Assembly (NCBI GenBank): GCA_023525715.1
Contig: CM042016.1
Coordinates: 84,696,382 to 84,760,381 of the forward strand
Direction: 5' to 3'
Origin: Cichorium intybus
Lineage: Eukaryota; Streptophyta; Magnoliopsida; Asterales; Asteraceae
Length of the DNA stretch: 64,000 nt
Part shown: piece after piece, positions 23,515 through 35,404 of the stretch
How positions within the stretch are numbered: the stretch's first letter is position 1
Layout of the letters: each line of letters begins with the position of its first letter
Program-made: the position numbers and the translations under genes
The notes under the pieces: model-generated
What the model was told of the DNA's origin: nothing
Seen by the model: the letters and a program-made list of their open reading frames with translations, nothing else
The model's database searches: none

Positions 23515-26500
23515 ATGAGAAATACACGAAGCAATCCTACTGGTGTGAATTCGCGTGGAACTGCAAGAAGTGGACCAGCTAGGTCACGTGGAACTGCAAG
23601 AAGTGGACCAGCTAGGTCACGCGGCTCTGTTGGGCGAAGAGCACCAGCGAGGGAACCGGTGGGACAAAATCCACCTGATATACGAACTATTGTGGAAGAA
23701 GTGGTTAGGCAGATGATGCCTGCGATAATAAATAACTCCAACCTGAGCGGTAATCCAAATCCGAGTGCAAACCCAAATCCTACCGAAGAGGCTGCAAAAA
23801 GTGTTCATGACGGGCAGCCAGAAAATGAAAGCCAGGGAGAAAGTCGTGCCCGGGTAGCAAAAGAAACTCCAGGTGGGGAAGCCTCGATAAAGAAGGTTGG
23901 GTGTACATATAAATCCTTTCTTGGTTGTAAACCAAAGGAATTTTCGGGGACAGATGATCCAGTCAAAGCTATGGAATGGATCATGCATATGGAAAAGGTG
24001 TTCCGAGTAAGCAAGTGTGCGGATGATGATAAAGTGGAATTTGCCACGAACCAACTTACAAGTGGCGCACTACATTGGTGGCAAACCTACTATATATCAC
24101 TAGATCTTGATTCGTCCCAATCGATACATTGGGAGCAATTCAAGACAAAGTTTAATGAAGAATATTGCTCGGAAGTCGCTATTCAGAAGCTGGAGGATGA
24201 ATTCCTGCATTTGGAACAGGGTTCCCGATCTGTCCAGGAATATACACTTAGCTTTCTGGAGAAAGCTAGGTTTGCGGAACACCATATCTACACTGAAAAG
24301 AGAAAGATCGACAAGTATGTTCGGGGGTTGACAACCCGAATTAGAGAAATTGTGCAACCGTTGAAATTAACTACCTTCCGACAAGTGGTGGATCGAGCCA
24401 CAGAAAGAGAAACAGAATTAAAGAGGCAGGAAGATGAAAAGAAAGTTATGGAAACTAAACGAAAGGCGGAAGACCCAGTTTGGACGCCTCAGAAGAAGTC
24501 GCAACAATCCAGTTCTAAGGGTAAAAGTCAAAGAGACGATAGAAAATGGTGTGAAAAATGTCGAAAATGGCACTCCGGGAGTTGCCGGGTCAACACTACA
24601 TCCACAAACTGTCGAAATTGTGGAAAACCGGGGCATGATGTTTACAACTGTCGGGCGGAACGTAGGTGTTTCCAGTGTGGAGCTACGGATCATCTTCGCC
24701 TGAACTGTCCCGAGTTGAAGTCTATAGCGATCAGTGATAGACCCAGGATTGAACAGGGCGGGAAGAAAGAAGAGCCGAAGAACAGGAGACGACTGATAGC
24801 CTCGCGAGCTTTCCAGATGACTGTGGAAGAAGCCCGTGAGAAGACAGATGTGGTGACAGGTATTTTCACTCTCAATACCATACCTGTATATGTTATTTTT
24901 GATCCGGGAGCCACTCACTGTTTTGTATCGGAATCTTTATTGCCTCGCCTGAATGTACCTTTAACCCCGATGGATGAAAGCTTAGAAGTAGCTATAGCAG
25001 ACGGCCGATATGTCTGGGTTTCTGAACATATGGAAGGTTGTCAGCTTAAAATCTACGGGACCGTTTTCCCTATAGATTTGAAGCCGATGACTACCAACGA
25101 ATTTGGTGTAATAGTGGGGATGGATTGGTTAGCAACGAATTATGCTAACGTGGATTGCAGAAATAAAAGTATTACAGTGTTGTCACCGGAAGGGGAATGG
25201 ATGAAGATTCAAGGTGAAAGACCTCGGTTACGAATGCCAGTTATCTCCTTTGCTCAAGCCCGAAGCTGTGTCAGTAAAGGAGGGATGTCCTATTTGGCTT
25301 ATGTGTCGGTAGCTCAACCGATTAAAGTGGGGGTAGCGAATGTGAATGTGGTGAACGAGTTCCCAGATGTGTTTCCAGATGAACTTCCAGGGTTACCACC
25401 AGATCGACTAGTTGAGTTCACGATTGAACTGGTTCCGGGAGCTGCACCTGTTGCTCGAGCTCCATACCGTTTAGCAACTTCAGAGATGGTGGAACTGCGG
25501 AAGCAACTGGAAGAATTGTTAGACAGGGGTTTCATCAGACCGAGTACATCGCCTTGGGGAGCCCCTATTTTGTTTGTCAAGAAGAAAGATGGGTCAATGC
25601 GCATGTGTATTGACTATCGGGAACTAAACAAGATCACGGTGAAGAACAAGTACCCGCTACCCAGAATAGATGACTTGTTTGATCAGCTGCAAGGCGCGTC
25701 CTACTTTTCCAAGATTGACTTGCGGTCAGGATACCACCAGTTGAAGATAAGGGAGTCAGACATTCCGAAGACAGCTTTCCGAACGAGATACGGTCATTAT
25801 GAGTTTTTGGTGATGCCTTTTGGGTTAACCAATGCTCCCGCCGTATTCATGGATCTTATGAACCGGGTGTGCCGACCGTTCTTTGATACCTCGGTGATAG
25901 TGTTTATAGATGACATCTTGGTGTATTCAAGAAGTCAAACCGAACATGAAGTGTACCTGCGACAAGTATTGGAGTTGCTTCGCCGAGAAAAGCTGTATGC
26001 TAAATTCTCCAAGTGTGAATTCTGGTTAAGAGAAGTCCAATTCCTTGGCCATGTAATCAATGCTGAAGGGGTGAAAGTAGATCCAGCAAAGATTGAAGCC
26101 GTGATGAAATGGGAACCGCCTAGAAGTCCCACTGAAGTAAGAAGTTTTCTTGGTTTGGCAGGCTATTACAGAAGATTTGTTGAGAATTTCTCCTCGATAG
26201 CTGTTCCCTTGACCAAGTTGACTAAGAAAGGTGAAAAATTTACTTGGGCTGAAGAGCAGCAAGAAGCATTCCAGAAATTGAAACAAGCCTTATGTGAAGC
26301 ACCGGTGTTAGTACTACCACAAAGCGGAGAAGAGTATGTGATCTACAGCGATGCTTCTAGAATTGGTCTTGGGTGTGTGCTAATGTAGAAAGGTCGAGTT
26401 ATAGCCTATGCGTCCCGCCAATTAAAAGATGCCGAAAAGAAGTATCCAGTTCATGATCTGGAATTAGCTGCGGTGGTTCTAGCATTGAAGTTGTGGAGGC

Positions 26501-28158
26501 ATTATTTATACGGTGTAAAATTTGTCATTTACACGGATCACAAGAGTCTGAAGTACCTCTTCGACCAGAAAGAGCTTAGTATGAGACAACAAAGGTGGAT
26601 GGACCTGCTGAAAGATTTTGATTGTGAAATTCAGTACCACCCTGGTAAGGCGAATGTGGTGGCGGATGCTTTAAGCCGAAAAGAAACTCCTCTGAAAGTT
26701 ACATCCGCGTGTATGGGTGTAGTGAGCCGGTTACCAGGATTGATTTGTTTGGCACAAGAGGAAGCGTGTAAGCCAGAGAATGTAAAAAGTGAAAGAATGG
26801 TTGGATATTTGAAGCATCTGGAAGAAAATGCTCAGAAATTGAAGACATTCAGAGGACGTGTGTGGGTCCCAAAACAGGGCGAGGCGCGGAAATTACTTCT
26901 GGAAGATGCCCATTATAGCAGATATGCAGTTCATCCGGGCAGTACTAAGATGTATCGGACGTTAAAACCGATGTATTGGTGGCCTGGAATGAAAAGAGAT
27001 GTTGGAAGATTTGTGGAAAAATGTTTGACTTGTTTGCAAGTTAAGTCAAATCATCAGAAACCGTATGGAGAAATACAGCCATTGCCGATTCTAGAGAAGA
27101 AATGGGACCATATTACCATGGATTTTGTGACAAAGTTGCCGCGGACACCGAGAGGTTATGATTCTATATGGGTGATTGTAGATCGATTGACCAAATCGGC
27201 ACAATTTATACCATATAAGGAAAAGTACAGAGTAGATCAACTGGCGAAAATCTACATTGATGAGGTGATTTGTCGGCATGGACTTCCAGCATCGATAGTA
27301 TCGGACCGAGATAGTAGATTTACTTCTCATTTTTGGCAGAGTCTTCAAGAACAACTGGGTACGAAAGTACTTATGAGTACCGCATATCACCCGCAGACCG
27401 ATGGTCAGAGTGAAAGAACTATACAAACTTTGGAAGATATGTTGAGGACTTGTGTCATAGACTTCGGTGGAAGCTGGGAAGATCATTTGCCTTTAGTGGA
27501 ATTCGCGTACAATAACAGCTATCATTCCAGCATTCAGATGGCCCCGTATGAAGCATTGTATGGAGCACCGTGTCGTACTCCGACCTGCTGGACTGAAGTT
27601 GGGGAAAAGCCGTTGGCTGGACCCGAAATTGTAGCGCAGACTGAAGAAAAGATCAAACTGATACGCGAAAATTTGAAGGTAGCTCAGAATAGACAGAAAC
27701 AATACGCAGACAAACGGGTGAAACCGATAGAATTCCAAGTAGGAGACATGGTAATGCTCAAAGTATCCCCTTGGAAGGGCTTAATTCGTTTTGGGAAGAA
27801 AGGAAAGTTGAGTCCTCGTTTCATCGGACCTTTTCGTATATCCCAAAGAGTTGGAGCCGTGGCGTATCGATTGGAGTTACCTGACGAACTTCATGGTATA
27901 CATGATGTATTCCATGTGTCCCATTTGAGGAAAACGTTGTTTGATAAGTCTCAACATATACCTCTAGCTGAAATTGAGGTGGATGAAAAGCTGAGATACC
28001 CGGAACAACCCGAGCGGGTGCTAGACCGCAAGACAAGACAGCTGCGAAACAAGAAGATCAGCATGGTGAAAGTACTTTGGCGTCATCACAAAGGTTCCGA
28101 CATGACGTGGGAGACCGAAAGTGAGATGAGGGAGAAATACCCTCAACTTTTTGTATGA
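23515..28158 (+). pseudogene. Gag-pol polyprotein with one in-frame stop
   Basis: A single frame of 1548 codons is interrupted only by TAG at codon 958 (26386-26388). Domains in order: gag (about 140-260); two CCHC knuckles (366-379, CRNCGKPGHDVYNC; 385-398, CFQCGATDHLRLNC); an aspartic protease with DPGA at 463; reverse transcriptase with FIDD at 797-800; RNase H starting at SDAS (D946); integrase with a zinc-binding H1133/H1140 plus CLTC motif and catalytic D1203, D1264, E1300 (D-35-E spacing). The C-terminus has GPFRI and a chromodomain-like MTWETESEMREKYP. The first ATG is at 23515. The stop lies early in RNase H, so the ordinary product would lack RNase H and integrase. Everything else looks intact. 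Confidence 0.92.
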
Positions 28159-28178
28159 TTTCGGGGACGAAATCTCTT

Positions 28179-28191
28179 AAAGGAGGGGAGA
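28179..28191 (+). other. Polypurine tract of the Tekay-type element
   Basis: AAAGGAGGGGAGA ends three bases before the 3' LTR. It primes plus-strand synthesis. The decayed element has nearly the same tract at 17519-17531. Confidence 0.88.
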
Positions 28192-28194
28192 TTT

Positions 28195-30033
28195 TGTAAC
28201 GCCAAAACTTATTTTATTATGTAATTATAATAAAAAGGGCAAAATGGTAATTTTACCTCAAAAGGGTAATTTGGTCTTTTGGACAGAAAAGGACTTGTTT
28301 GGTAATAATATTTTGAGTCTTGGACTTAAAATGTTATAAAAATGTGATTTTTGTCATTTAAATTGTAAATTGTGGCAAAAGTTGGAGAAATGCAACTTCA
28401 AGGACCAAATTGAAAATATTGGAGGTATAAAGGTGAGGACTTGTGCAGATTTTTGGCATTCACGGGAGCAAGTCTCTTGAACGATTTCTGCAAAGATTGA
28501 AGGTCTTTGAAGGCTTGGAACTTGCAAGTTGGATTATAGCATTTACAAGGGCATAATTGGAAGATTTGGAGGTAAGTTCTTCAAGCTATAACTAGTTGTT
28601 CTTGAGGAGTTTTGTAAAACTCAAAATCTGCAATTACAGTTAAGATTGAGTGTTTTAATTGATGAAATACTTCCATTAAGTCATGCTAGTAAGAGCTTAA
28701 ATCAAGAAAATGGAAGTAGGTTGTTATTTTGGTTGAAATTGAAGATTTGGGGTTGTTAGAACTAAGAACCCTAATTCTTCCTATGATTGATTGAGGGTGT
28801 TTTGGGGGGTAAAAACCTTGTTAAAATGTAAGGTTTTAGCCTAGGAACAAACCCCAAGTGATTAAAAACAGAAATAAGGACTTAATGGACGAAATCTGCA
28901 AGCTACAGTGCATAAATCGCGACTGGCCAGGAGGCCTGCCCAGGCGCCAGGCGCAGTGCGCCCAGGAGCCAGGAGGGGTGCGCCCAGGCGCAGTGCGCCC
29001 TGACCCTGGCGCAGTGCGCCTCCAATGCAGTGGCCAGGCAGGAACTTTGAAACGGTAACTTTTGCTTGGCTTGTCCGATTTAGCTCAAATTTGGACAGTA
29101 GACTTGTTATGGTCTGAAAAGTTTGGGAAAATTTTTATATCGAGTTTTCGACCCCTCGGGGGCACTGTAGACCGATCCGAATGTCCCGGTGAATAGTAAA
29201 ATTCATATAAAGTTAGTAAACGGAAAGTTTATTAATTAGGCATTGTTTGTAACAATGTTTTATTGAACTCTAGTGTATTGGAGTTAATTGAAATGGGTAT
29301 TAACCTATAATCATTTTGAAAATGAATGAAATTATAGGTACGGGACAAAATCATACGAATTTCATTTCAAAGCAAGGAACGATTAACGCTAGTAGTAGCA
29401 ATCCTCCAGGTGAGTAATCTTGATTATATCTAGTATGATATATTGGTGCAGCCTTGTTGGCTAAGATACTATCTTTGATATTAAATGGTACAGCCTTGTT
29501 GGCTATGACTCCGGTGCGGCCTTCGGGCTATGTCTCCGATGCGGCCTTCGGGCTATGATTTTAGTGCAGCCTTCGGGCTATGATTTTAGTGCGGCCTTCG
29601 GGCTAGGATATCCGGTGCGGCCTTCGGGCTATGTCTCCGATGTGGCCTTCGGGCTATGATCACGGTGCGGTCAGTAATGACCATGATTTTGGGACAGAAA
29701 TTGTTTAAGAGTTTAATTGTTATTATTCTCTTGTATATGTTTAATTGATTGCTTGATTACTCATTGGGCTTTGTAGCTCACAGTTGTTTGATATGTCCCT
29801 GCAGGTGAGCGTGACCCTGCTAAGGGAAAAGACAAAGTCCGTGACTAAGGACTTAGCATTTGAAGTAACGACCCTGCTTGAAGAATGTATAATATTTATG
29901 TATTGTACTTCGTGATACACTTGTACTCGTATTTTGTTAACTAATACCCCATACTTATGGTTTTTATTGTAAAATATTTGGTTTGGAAAACAAAAATTTT
30001 TGGGGTGTTTTTGTTAATAAGTCGGGTGTTACA
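28195..30033 (+). repeat. 3' LTR of the Tekay-type element
   Basis: 1839 bp, the same length as the 5' LTR, with four substitutions seen on reading both copies. It is followed directly by the GTTTG target duplication. Confidence 0.93.
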
Positions 30034-30420
30034 GTTTGCTTCCTTTCATAGGCGATTAAATCGAGTGTCTGATCTAAGTAAAATCCGTTTAGTAATCTGC
30101 GTATATGATTTCCTGCTGGAAAATTGAGTCGCCGTCGAATCCACCCTCCAAGTTGAAACCAACGATTTGTGGTGTAAATGACACCTGCGACCACCCTCTC
30201 TGAAACAGAAGAAGAAGCAGCACCGACACCAATGGAGGCGGCTACAGTAGGATTGCGACAATGGAGGCGGAAATTGATGTAGATCATGAATGGTAATTCG
30301 TGTCAAGTTTGGATTATACACAACAAGCTGGATTTGTAGGATAACAAGTTTTTAATTTCGAAATTGGATTAGTAACGAAAACTCAAGTATAAGCAATTCG
30401 AAATTGATTCAATTATGCAG

Positions 30421-30819
30421 TTACAGATCGTCAAAGCGTGGATCATCAACCAAACTGAAACGACTAGATATCAAGTTACCAATCTCCTTTACCTCAATTT
30501 TTGGCGGAGAATACGGCAACACCAAGTCTGGTGACAACAAGAAGACGTCTGCACAAGCCCGATGTTGGGAAATCAGTCCGCCATGATCCTCCGTTGATTC
30601 GAGAACACCATTGGAGAGATCGCTGGTCAGCAAAGCAGGCTCCGAGTTGCATCTGTTAATGAATTTTAACGGCTTATTTGACGATCGACAAACTACTAAT
30701 CGTCGGCGAAGTTTGTGAGTAGCCGACGAAGGATTTGGAGGTTTGATTCTTCGGTTAACCGAAACTCTACCTCCGATGTTGGAAACCCCCATCCCCGATC
30801 TAAACCGCCTCTGAAGCAA
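30421..30819 (-). pseudogene. Captured host-gene fragment (unidentified), part 2
   Basis: A 132-codon open frame on the minus strand begins MLQRRFRSGMGVSNIGGR. It is basic at its start and contains NRCNSEPALLTSD and CADVFLLSPDLVLPYSPPK. The pattern (Ser-Glu-Pro-Ala-Leu, then Asp-Val-Phe-x-x-Ser-Pro) recalls the N-terminal part of uncharacterised plant proteins of the At4g22758 type, but this is from memory and weak. It lies between the gypsy element and the right TIR of the Mutator-like element, so it is cargo. No second exon was identified; about 30040-30320 is another exon-like piece. Confidence 0.5.
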
Positions 30820-31102
30820 CGAAAAAGATGAAGATGACGAAGAAAGGGGTGGAGTTTGGATCTACGACGCCCAGTATTCTGATAAGGGTTTTTTTTTTCT
30901 TTTTTTTTAATTCATTTAATAAATAATGCATAAAATAAAAATGAAACAGAAAATAAAATGGGTATATTGGTCATTTTACCTGGCCAAGGGACTAATAGTG
31001 TGAGAAAAAGTGTAGTCCAGGGACTATCAGCGTGGAAAAACGAAACGATAACCAAAAGTGAAATTTCATGCAAACCACAGGGACCAAAATTGTAATTTAC
31101 TC

Positions 31103-31931
31103 TTACAATAAACTTGAGAATTAAATATTAGGGATGTCAAAATGAAGTACGTGGCTGATTTGTGTTCATGAAAAAAAAAATCAAGAGCAATTTATTTGGA
31201 TTCACTTTTGTTGGGTTTTTGATTCACATCAAAATTAATCCGGTTTATGTTTCATATGCTACTTTTCGATTTGGACTTTTATCAAATTTTGGGCTGAACT
31301 TTTTCGATTTGGACTTTTATCAAAGTTTGGTGATTTATAATCGGAATAAACTTTGGGCCACGACTATTGAAGATCAAAGCCGGTTTATTAATTTTGAAAT
31401 GGATTGAAGATTATCACTCATTTTTCGAGCGGGAGTACTTGAATGATTTTTACGGATCGAGCGGGTTCTCATGAGCATGCGGTTTTATGATTTCGTTGAT
31501 CATAAAAAGGGGAGATTGTTAGATATTGTATTGGTCATTCGAGAAGATTGCTGAAGATTATTATTTCACGCGTTTCTTGATCCGCTTCCTATGCCACATC
31601 ATCCTTTCCGATCTTTGAGAGGGAGATTGTTAGGTAGGTGCAAAGTTCTTGATGATTATGACTTGGTGGCATGAGGAATGCCCACTTTGACGTATGGGCT
31701 TGCTGGCTTGTTCATTGGGCTCTTTATTTTGTCTAGACTATAAATAGTGTTTTACTCATTATTGTATAGTTAATGATTCTAGAGGGAACTTAGTGATATC
31801 TTAGAGAGAGAAACATTCATATTGTAAAACCCATCATATTGTAAAACCATTGATTAATCAAATCATTCGGCACTTTGGATCGCGATTGGTGTTCGTTTTA
31901 TTCCGCATTATTGTCAAATCATCACTCAACA
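31103..31931 (+). mobile_element. Ty1/copia fragment: internal end plus 3' LTR
   Basis: A polypurine tract AAAAGGGGAGA (31505-31515) precedes TGTTAGATATTG. The following sequence has a CTATAAATA box (31738-31746), TTGTAAAACC repeats and ends TCACTCAACA at 31931. This is the layout of a copia 3' LTR of about 415 bp. A second GAGGGAGATTGTTAGG at 31620 offers a later start, so the LTR may be about 300 bp. The 5' part of the element is missing. It sits inside the LINE, and the Mutator-like element entered its internal part. Confidence 0.65.
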
Positions 31932-31936
31932 AGTCC

Positions 31937-32600
31937 CCCACGGTAAGCAGATTAGGAACTTTGGGGATTAAGGTTACAAACGAAGAATTACATCTAGCTG
32001 CCAGGGAGCAATTTCTTTCAAAATGTTTTACAAAATTGACAATGTCATTTTTCATAATCTCCCATTTAGATTTGAAGAGCTTGAAGGTGAAACTGTCTGG
32101 TCCAGGAGCTTTCTCGTTTCCACAACACCATATTGCTGATTTGATCTCATCAATAGTAAACGGGGCTTCTAAAAAACTTAATTGAACCGGTGATAATTGC
32201 TTGAAATCCGGGCTAATAAATTTCGGTCTCACGGGCCATTTTTCATGAAATTTATCAGAAAAGAATCTGGGCACCTCTGTTTTGATACAAGTAGGGTCAG
32301 ATACCCATACACCTCTTTCTCCAAAGGGCCCTTTTTGCATCAGTAAGTTGTCTCCTTTCAGTATTTAATTCAATTTCATCCACCTCTTTCTTTAATTGAT
32401 CTAGTGAGCCATTCTCCTTATGATGTTCAGAACCTCTCCATTCTCGAAGGATTTTTTTGATATGTTTAAGTTTCGCACTTAGAAAACAATCTGCAGTGCC
32501 AAAACCATTAAAATATTCCCATGCATTATCGAAAACCTCATCAAAGTTGCTTCTAAGGAGCCAAGAATTAAAAAATCGAAAGGGTGGGGGCCCGAAAGTA
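31937..32600 (-). pseudogene. L1-type LINE, 5' part (endonuclease/RT linker and RT start)
   Basis: On the minus strand: PPFRFFNSWL, FGTADCFLSAKLKHIKKI and REWRGSEHH (pre-RT region), then the RT start with NEKAPGPDSFTFKLFKSKWE (about 32130-32070) and TLIPKVPN at about 31960. Coding stops at the copia LTR. Frame changes near 32340 break it. The element is 5' truncated at about 32600, in the middle of the polyprotein, as is usual for LINEs. Confidence 0.85.
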
Positions 32601-32629
32601 ACCCTTTCGATTTTTTAATTCTTAGCTCC
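32557..32629. repeat. Hairpin at the LINE 5' junction
   Basis: Arms at 32557-32585 and 32601-32629 are 29 bp with one mismatch; the loop is 15 bases. The left arm is genuine LINE coding (RFFNSWL on the minus strand). The right arm is an inverted copy of it that joins the transporter exon at a shared GCTCC. Confidence 0.85.
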
Positions 32630-32910
32630 AACAAGATACAGGGGTACATTGGGGAGCTTTTGTCAAATTGGCACGTGTACCGGAATTATCGCCTCACTCT
32701 TTCTTGGAATTTTCTCAGACACTGATGCTCATCGGTAAAATTATTCTATTGATTATTTAAATAAAAAATGTAATTGAAATTTAGTGATCTTTGAACAGGT
32801 GGAGAATAATGTTGTATACTGCAAGTGTGCCTGATTTTATTATATCACTTAGTATGAAGTTTGCTGTAGAGAGTCCCCGCTGGTTATGCAAAGTAGGCAA
32901 AATCTTTTTA

Positions 32911-33021
<111 letters not shown>

Positions 33022-33131
33022 CCACAAAAATCTTCAAATAAACAATTTATGTAACGAAAAAAATTATTTGAGAACATTCTATTCATTAATTGTGAAGGTT
33101 GGGAGGCTTGATGAAGCTACAATAGTTATTA

Positions 33132-33348
33132 GGCTGCACGAAGTGGCCATGAATTATGCCGGAGGCATCTCACATGGCAAGTCATGCCGGCGGCAACACC
33201 GCCCCCGAGTACGGCATGGACGAGCGGCAAGTGTTGAGCTGCAGAAATGTGCCGCGTTCTCTCTCCTCTTTGTGGACAAAATTTCGTGGCTTTTGAGGTT
33301 AATATGACCGTTTGAACGGTCAAATTCAATAAATTTTTTTTCAAAATT

Positions 33349-33421
<73 letters not shown>

Positions 33422-35072
33422 TCCATTTGACATAGAGGCACACACCTCTTTACATATTTATACATTTTCAAAATGAATCCAATTCAAAGAAATCAACAGC
33501 TACTAATGATTGGTGAGGCGGCTCTCAAATCAATGGAAGTTATGCTCGGTCTTTTAGAAGACGAAGACGAATCCGAAGCCGAAAGTTTACAACTGGTATC
33601 TCGAAAAATTATTTTGAGGGACCGTTGGGTTGCAAATAATCTTCTTATGGCGCACTACTTTAATGATGATGCCCTCTACAAAAGAAAATTCCGCCAAAGG
33701 TTTCGCATTCAGAAACATTTATTTATGCGTATTGCCACCGACTTGACTAATTATTTTGAGTATATTAGTCAACGTCCCGACGCAAGAGGTGCAGAAGGCT
33801 TTACTCCGCTACAGAAATGTGTGTGTGCAGTACGTCAACTAGCATACGGTTCTGTGGGAGATTCATGGGATGAGTATTTTCAAATGTCGGAGCGGACCAC
33901 ACGGGAAACTTTGGAAGAGTTTTGCTGATGTGTTATTGAAGTATACGGTCCAAGGTATTTACGCAAGCCTACATTCAGTGATGTTCAAACATTGTACGCG
34001 CATCACGCAAATGTGCACGGTTTTCCTGGGATGCTTGGACGTCTAGATTGTCTTCATTGGCCTTGGTCCACTTGTCCGAGTGCATGGCATGGGCAATACA
34101 CACGGGGTGATAAGAATTACCCAACGGTCATCTTGGAAGCAATTGCATCACAGGATCTTTGGATTTGGCATGCATTCTTTGGTGCTCGGTTCAATTAACG
34201 ATATCAATGTTTTAAACATGTCACCTTTATTCGACGGGTTTTGCAACGGCTCCGCTCTGGATTGTCCATTTCAAGTAAATGGAACCACATACAAATACGG
34301 GTATTATCTTGTAGATGGTATATATCCAGAATATGCTATGCTTGTGAAATCTTTGACATGTCCAGGTGATCCAAAGCGTATAAAGTTTAAAGCAGCTCAA
34401 GAGAGGGCAAGAAATAACGTCAAGCGAGCATTTGGAGTTCTTAAAAAGCGTTAGCAAATTCTGGAAAATCCGGCACGTCCACGGGCGGTGGAAAAGCTAT
34501 CGCGTATTATGTATGCGTGCATAATTTTACACAATATGATCATAGAAGATCAAGGAAAAGCGATATGTCAGTATGTGGAAAATGAGGAAGTCCCGTCAAT
34601 TCCACCAATAGAACCGGGTAGCCCATCGTAGGTTGCAAGAAGAAGGGAGGTACGAAACAATCAGAAACATCACGAGCTTCGAGCCGATTTGGCGGAACAC
34701 ATATATCGACTCCAAAATCTCGACCTCAATATGCCACCACCTGATGATTCCGAAGAATACTCGGATTGAAAGTAATCGTTTTATTTAGGAATGTTGTTTT
34801 TATTTCTTCTTGTTTTTTTATGTTTTTAAATTAATGTGACGTTTTTTTCAAGTTAATATAATGTTTTTGTATTTAATGTAATATGTTTTTTATTTTTAAT
34901 ATATTGTGTTAAATGAAAATTAGTTTTTTAAAAAAAATAAAGAAAAGTCCCACAATGTTGGAGACACCACCCCCTGACTGTAACATAAATCTGGATGTTG
35001 GCAACAAAATTGACGTAGCGCCTACGTGGCAGTCTTGCCTCCCAAATGTTGGAGGCACCACTCCCTTCAGCC
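33132..35072 (+). mobile_element. PIF/Harbinger DNA transposon
   Basis: The 1941-bp element has imperfect TIRs starting GGCTG and ending CAGCC (GGCTGCACGAAGTGG against GGCTGAAGGGAGTGG on the reverse strand). It has the superfamily's 3-bp TTA target duplication at 33129-33131 and 35073-35075. It carries a decayed transposase at 33473-34769 and a (TA)n tract at 33352-33418. It lies in exon 3 of the transporter remnant. Confidence 0.9.
33473..34769 (+). pseudogene. Harbinger transposase (ALP1/HARBI1-like), broken
   Basis: Starting at ATG 33473, 151 codons are open (RQRFRIQKHLFMRIATDL). They end at TGA 33926, where the next codons continue the family sequence (YGPRYLRKPT). The DDE nuclease domain follows: first Asp in GRLDCLHWPW, second in SINDINVL after a frame change near 34190. 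The third acidic position is Lys in NNVKRAFGVL, where relatives usually have Glu. TAG at 34453 replaces a Trp codon, and another TAG lies near 34630. The C-terminal frame ends at 34769 (DDSEEYSD). At least three stops, one frameshift and a lost catalytic residue make it inactive. Confidence 0.88.
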
Positions 35073-35255
35073 TTAGTAATCTACGGGGGTTCATCTGAGG
35101 TTGATAAAAGCATTGAAGAATTTCAGTCTGTTCTTAAAAATGATGGTGATGATCTGGACAGTAGCTGGTCAGAAATTCTAGGAGAGCCACACTCTAAAGG
35201 TAATATTGTCTGTTAATTAATCATGCTTTAGATGTAAAATTTATTATGGTTAACT

Positions 35256-35404
35256 TTTTTTTTTTTTTTTTTTTTTTTTTTGAACGGCAAATCTATCCTA
35301 CTCCTACTCCTAAACTACTCCTTCTTATGTTAGTGCCAGGGTTTGAACCCATGACCTCCTTGTTAGTAATCACCTTGTTAGCCAAGTGGGCTAGCCCCAA
35401 CTTG
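35256..35404 (-). mobile_element. tRNA-derived SINE, second copy
   Basis: The reverse complement of the 10164-10294 family: box B GGTTCAAACCC and the GGGGCTAGC start are visible on the minus strand. A T-run of about 27 on the + strand is its poly(A) tail. The target duplication TTATTATGGTTAACT is at 35241-35255 and 35405-35419. It is inserted in a transporter intron. Confidence 0.9.

Larger units (their letters stand above)
21516..30033 (+). mobile_element. Young Ty3/gypsy Tekay-type LTR retrotransposon
   Basis: This is a complete element of 8518 bp with 1839-bp LTRs at both ends, a tRNA-iMet primer site, one long gag-pol frame, a polypurine tract and a 5-bp target duplication GTTTG (21511-21515, 30034-30038). 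The LTRs differ at only four positions seen by eye (near 22130, 22375, 22978 and 23175), so insertion was recent. The integrase C-terminus followed by a chromodomain-like segment places it in the chromovirus group, most like Tekay/Del. Confidence 0.93.
20980..31102. mobile_element. Mutator-like Pack-MULE, enlarged by a nested gypsy element
   Basis: The ends GAGTAAATTACAATTTTGGT and reverse complement belong to the same family as 4037-5514 and 7884-8051. The inner TIR (about 140 bp) includes CTGGCCAAGGGAC-like sequence. A perfect 9-bp target duplication TTACAATAA lies at 20971-20979 and 31103-31111. Subtracting the gypsy element at 21516-30033 leaves about 1.6 kb: TIRs plus host-gene-like cargo. 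There is no transposase. Confidence 0.9.
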
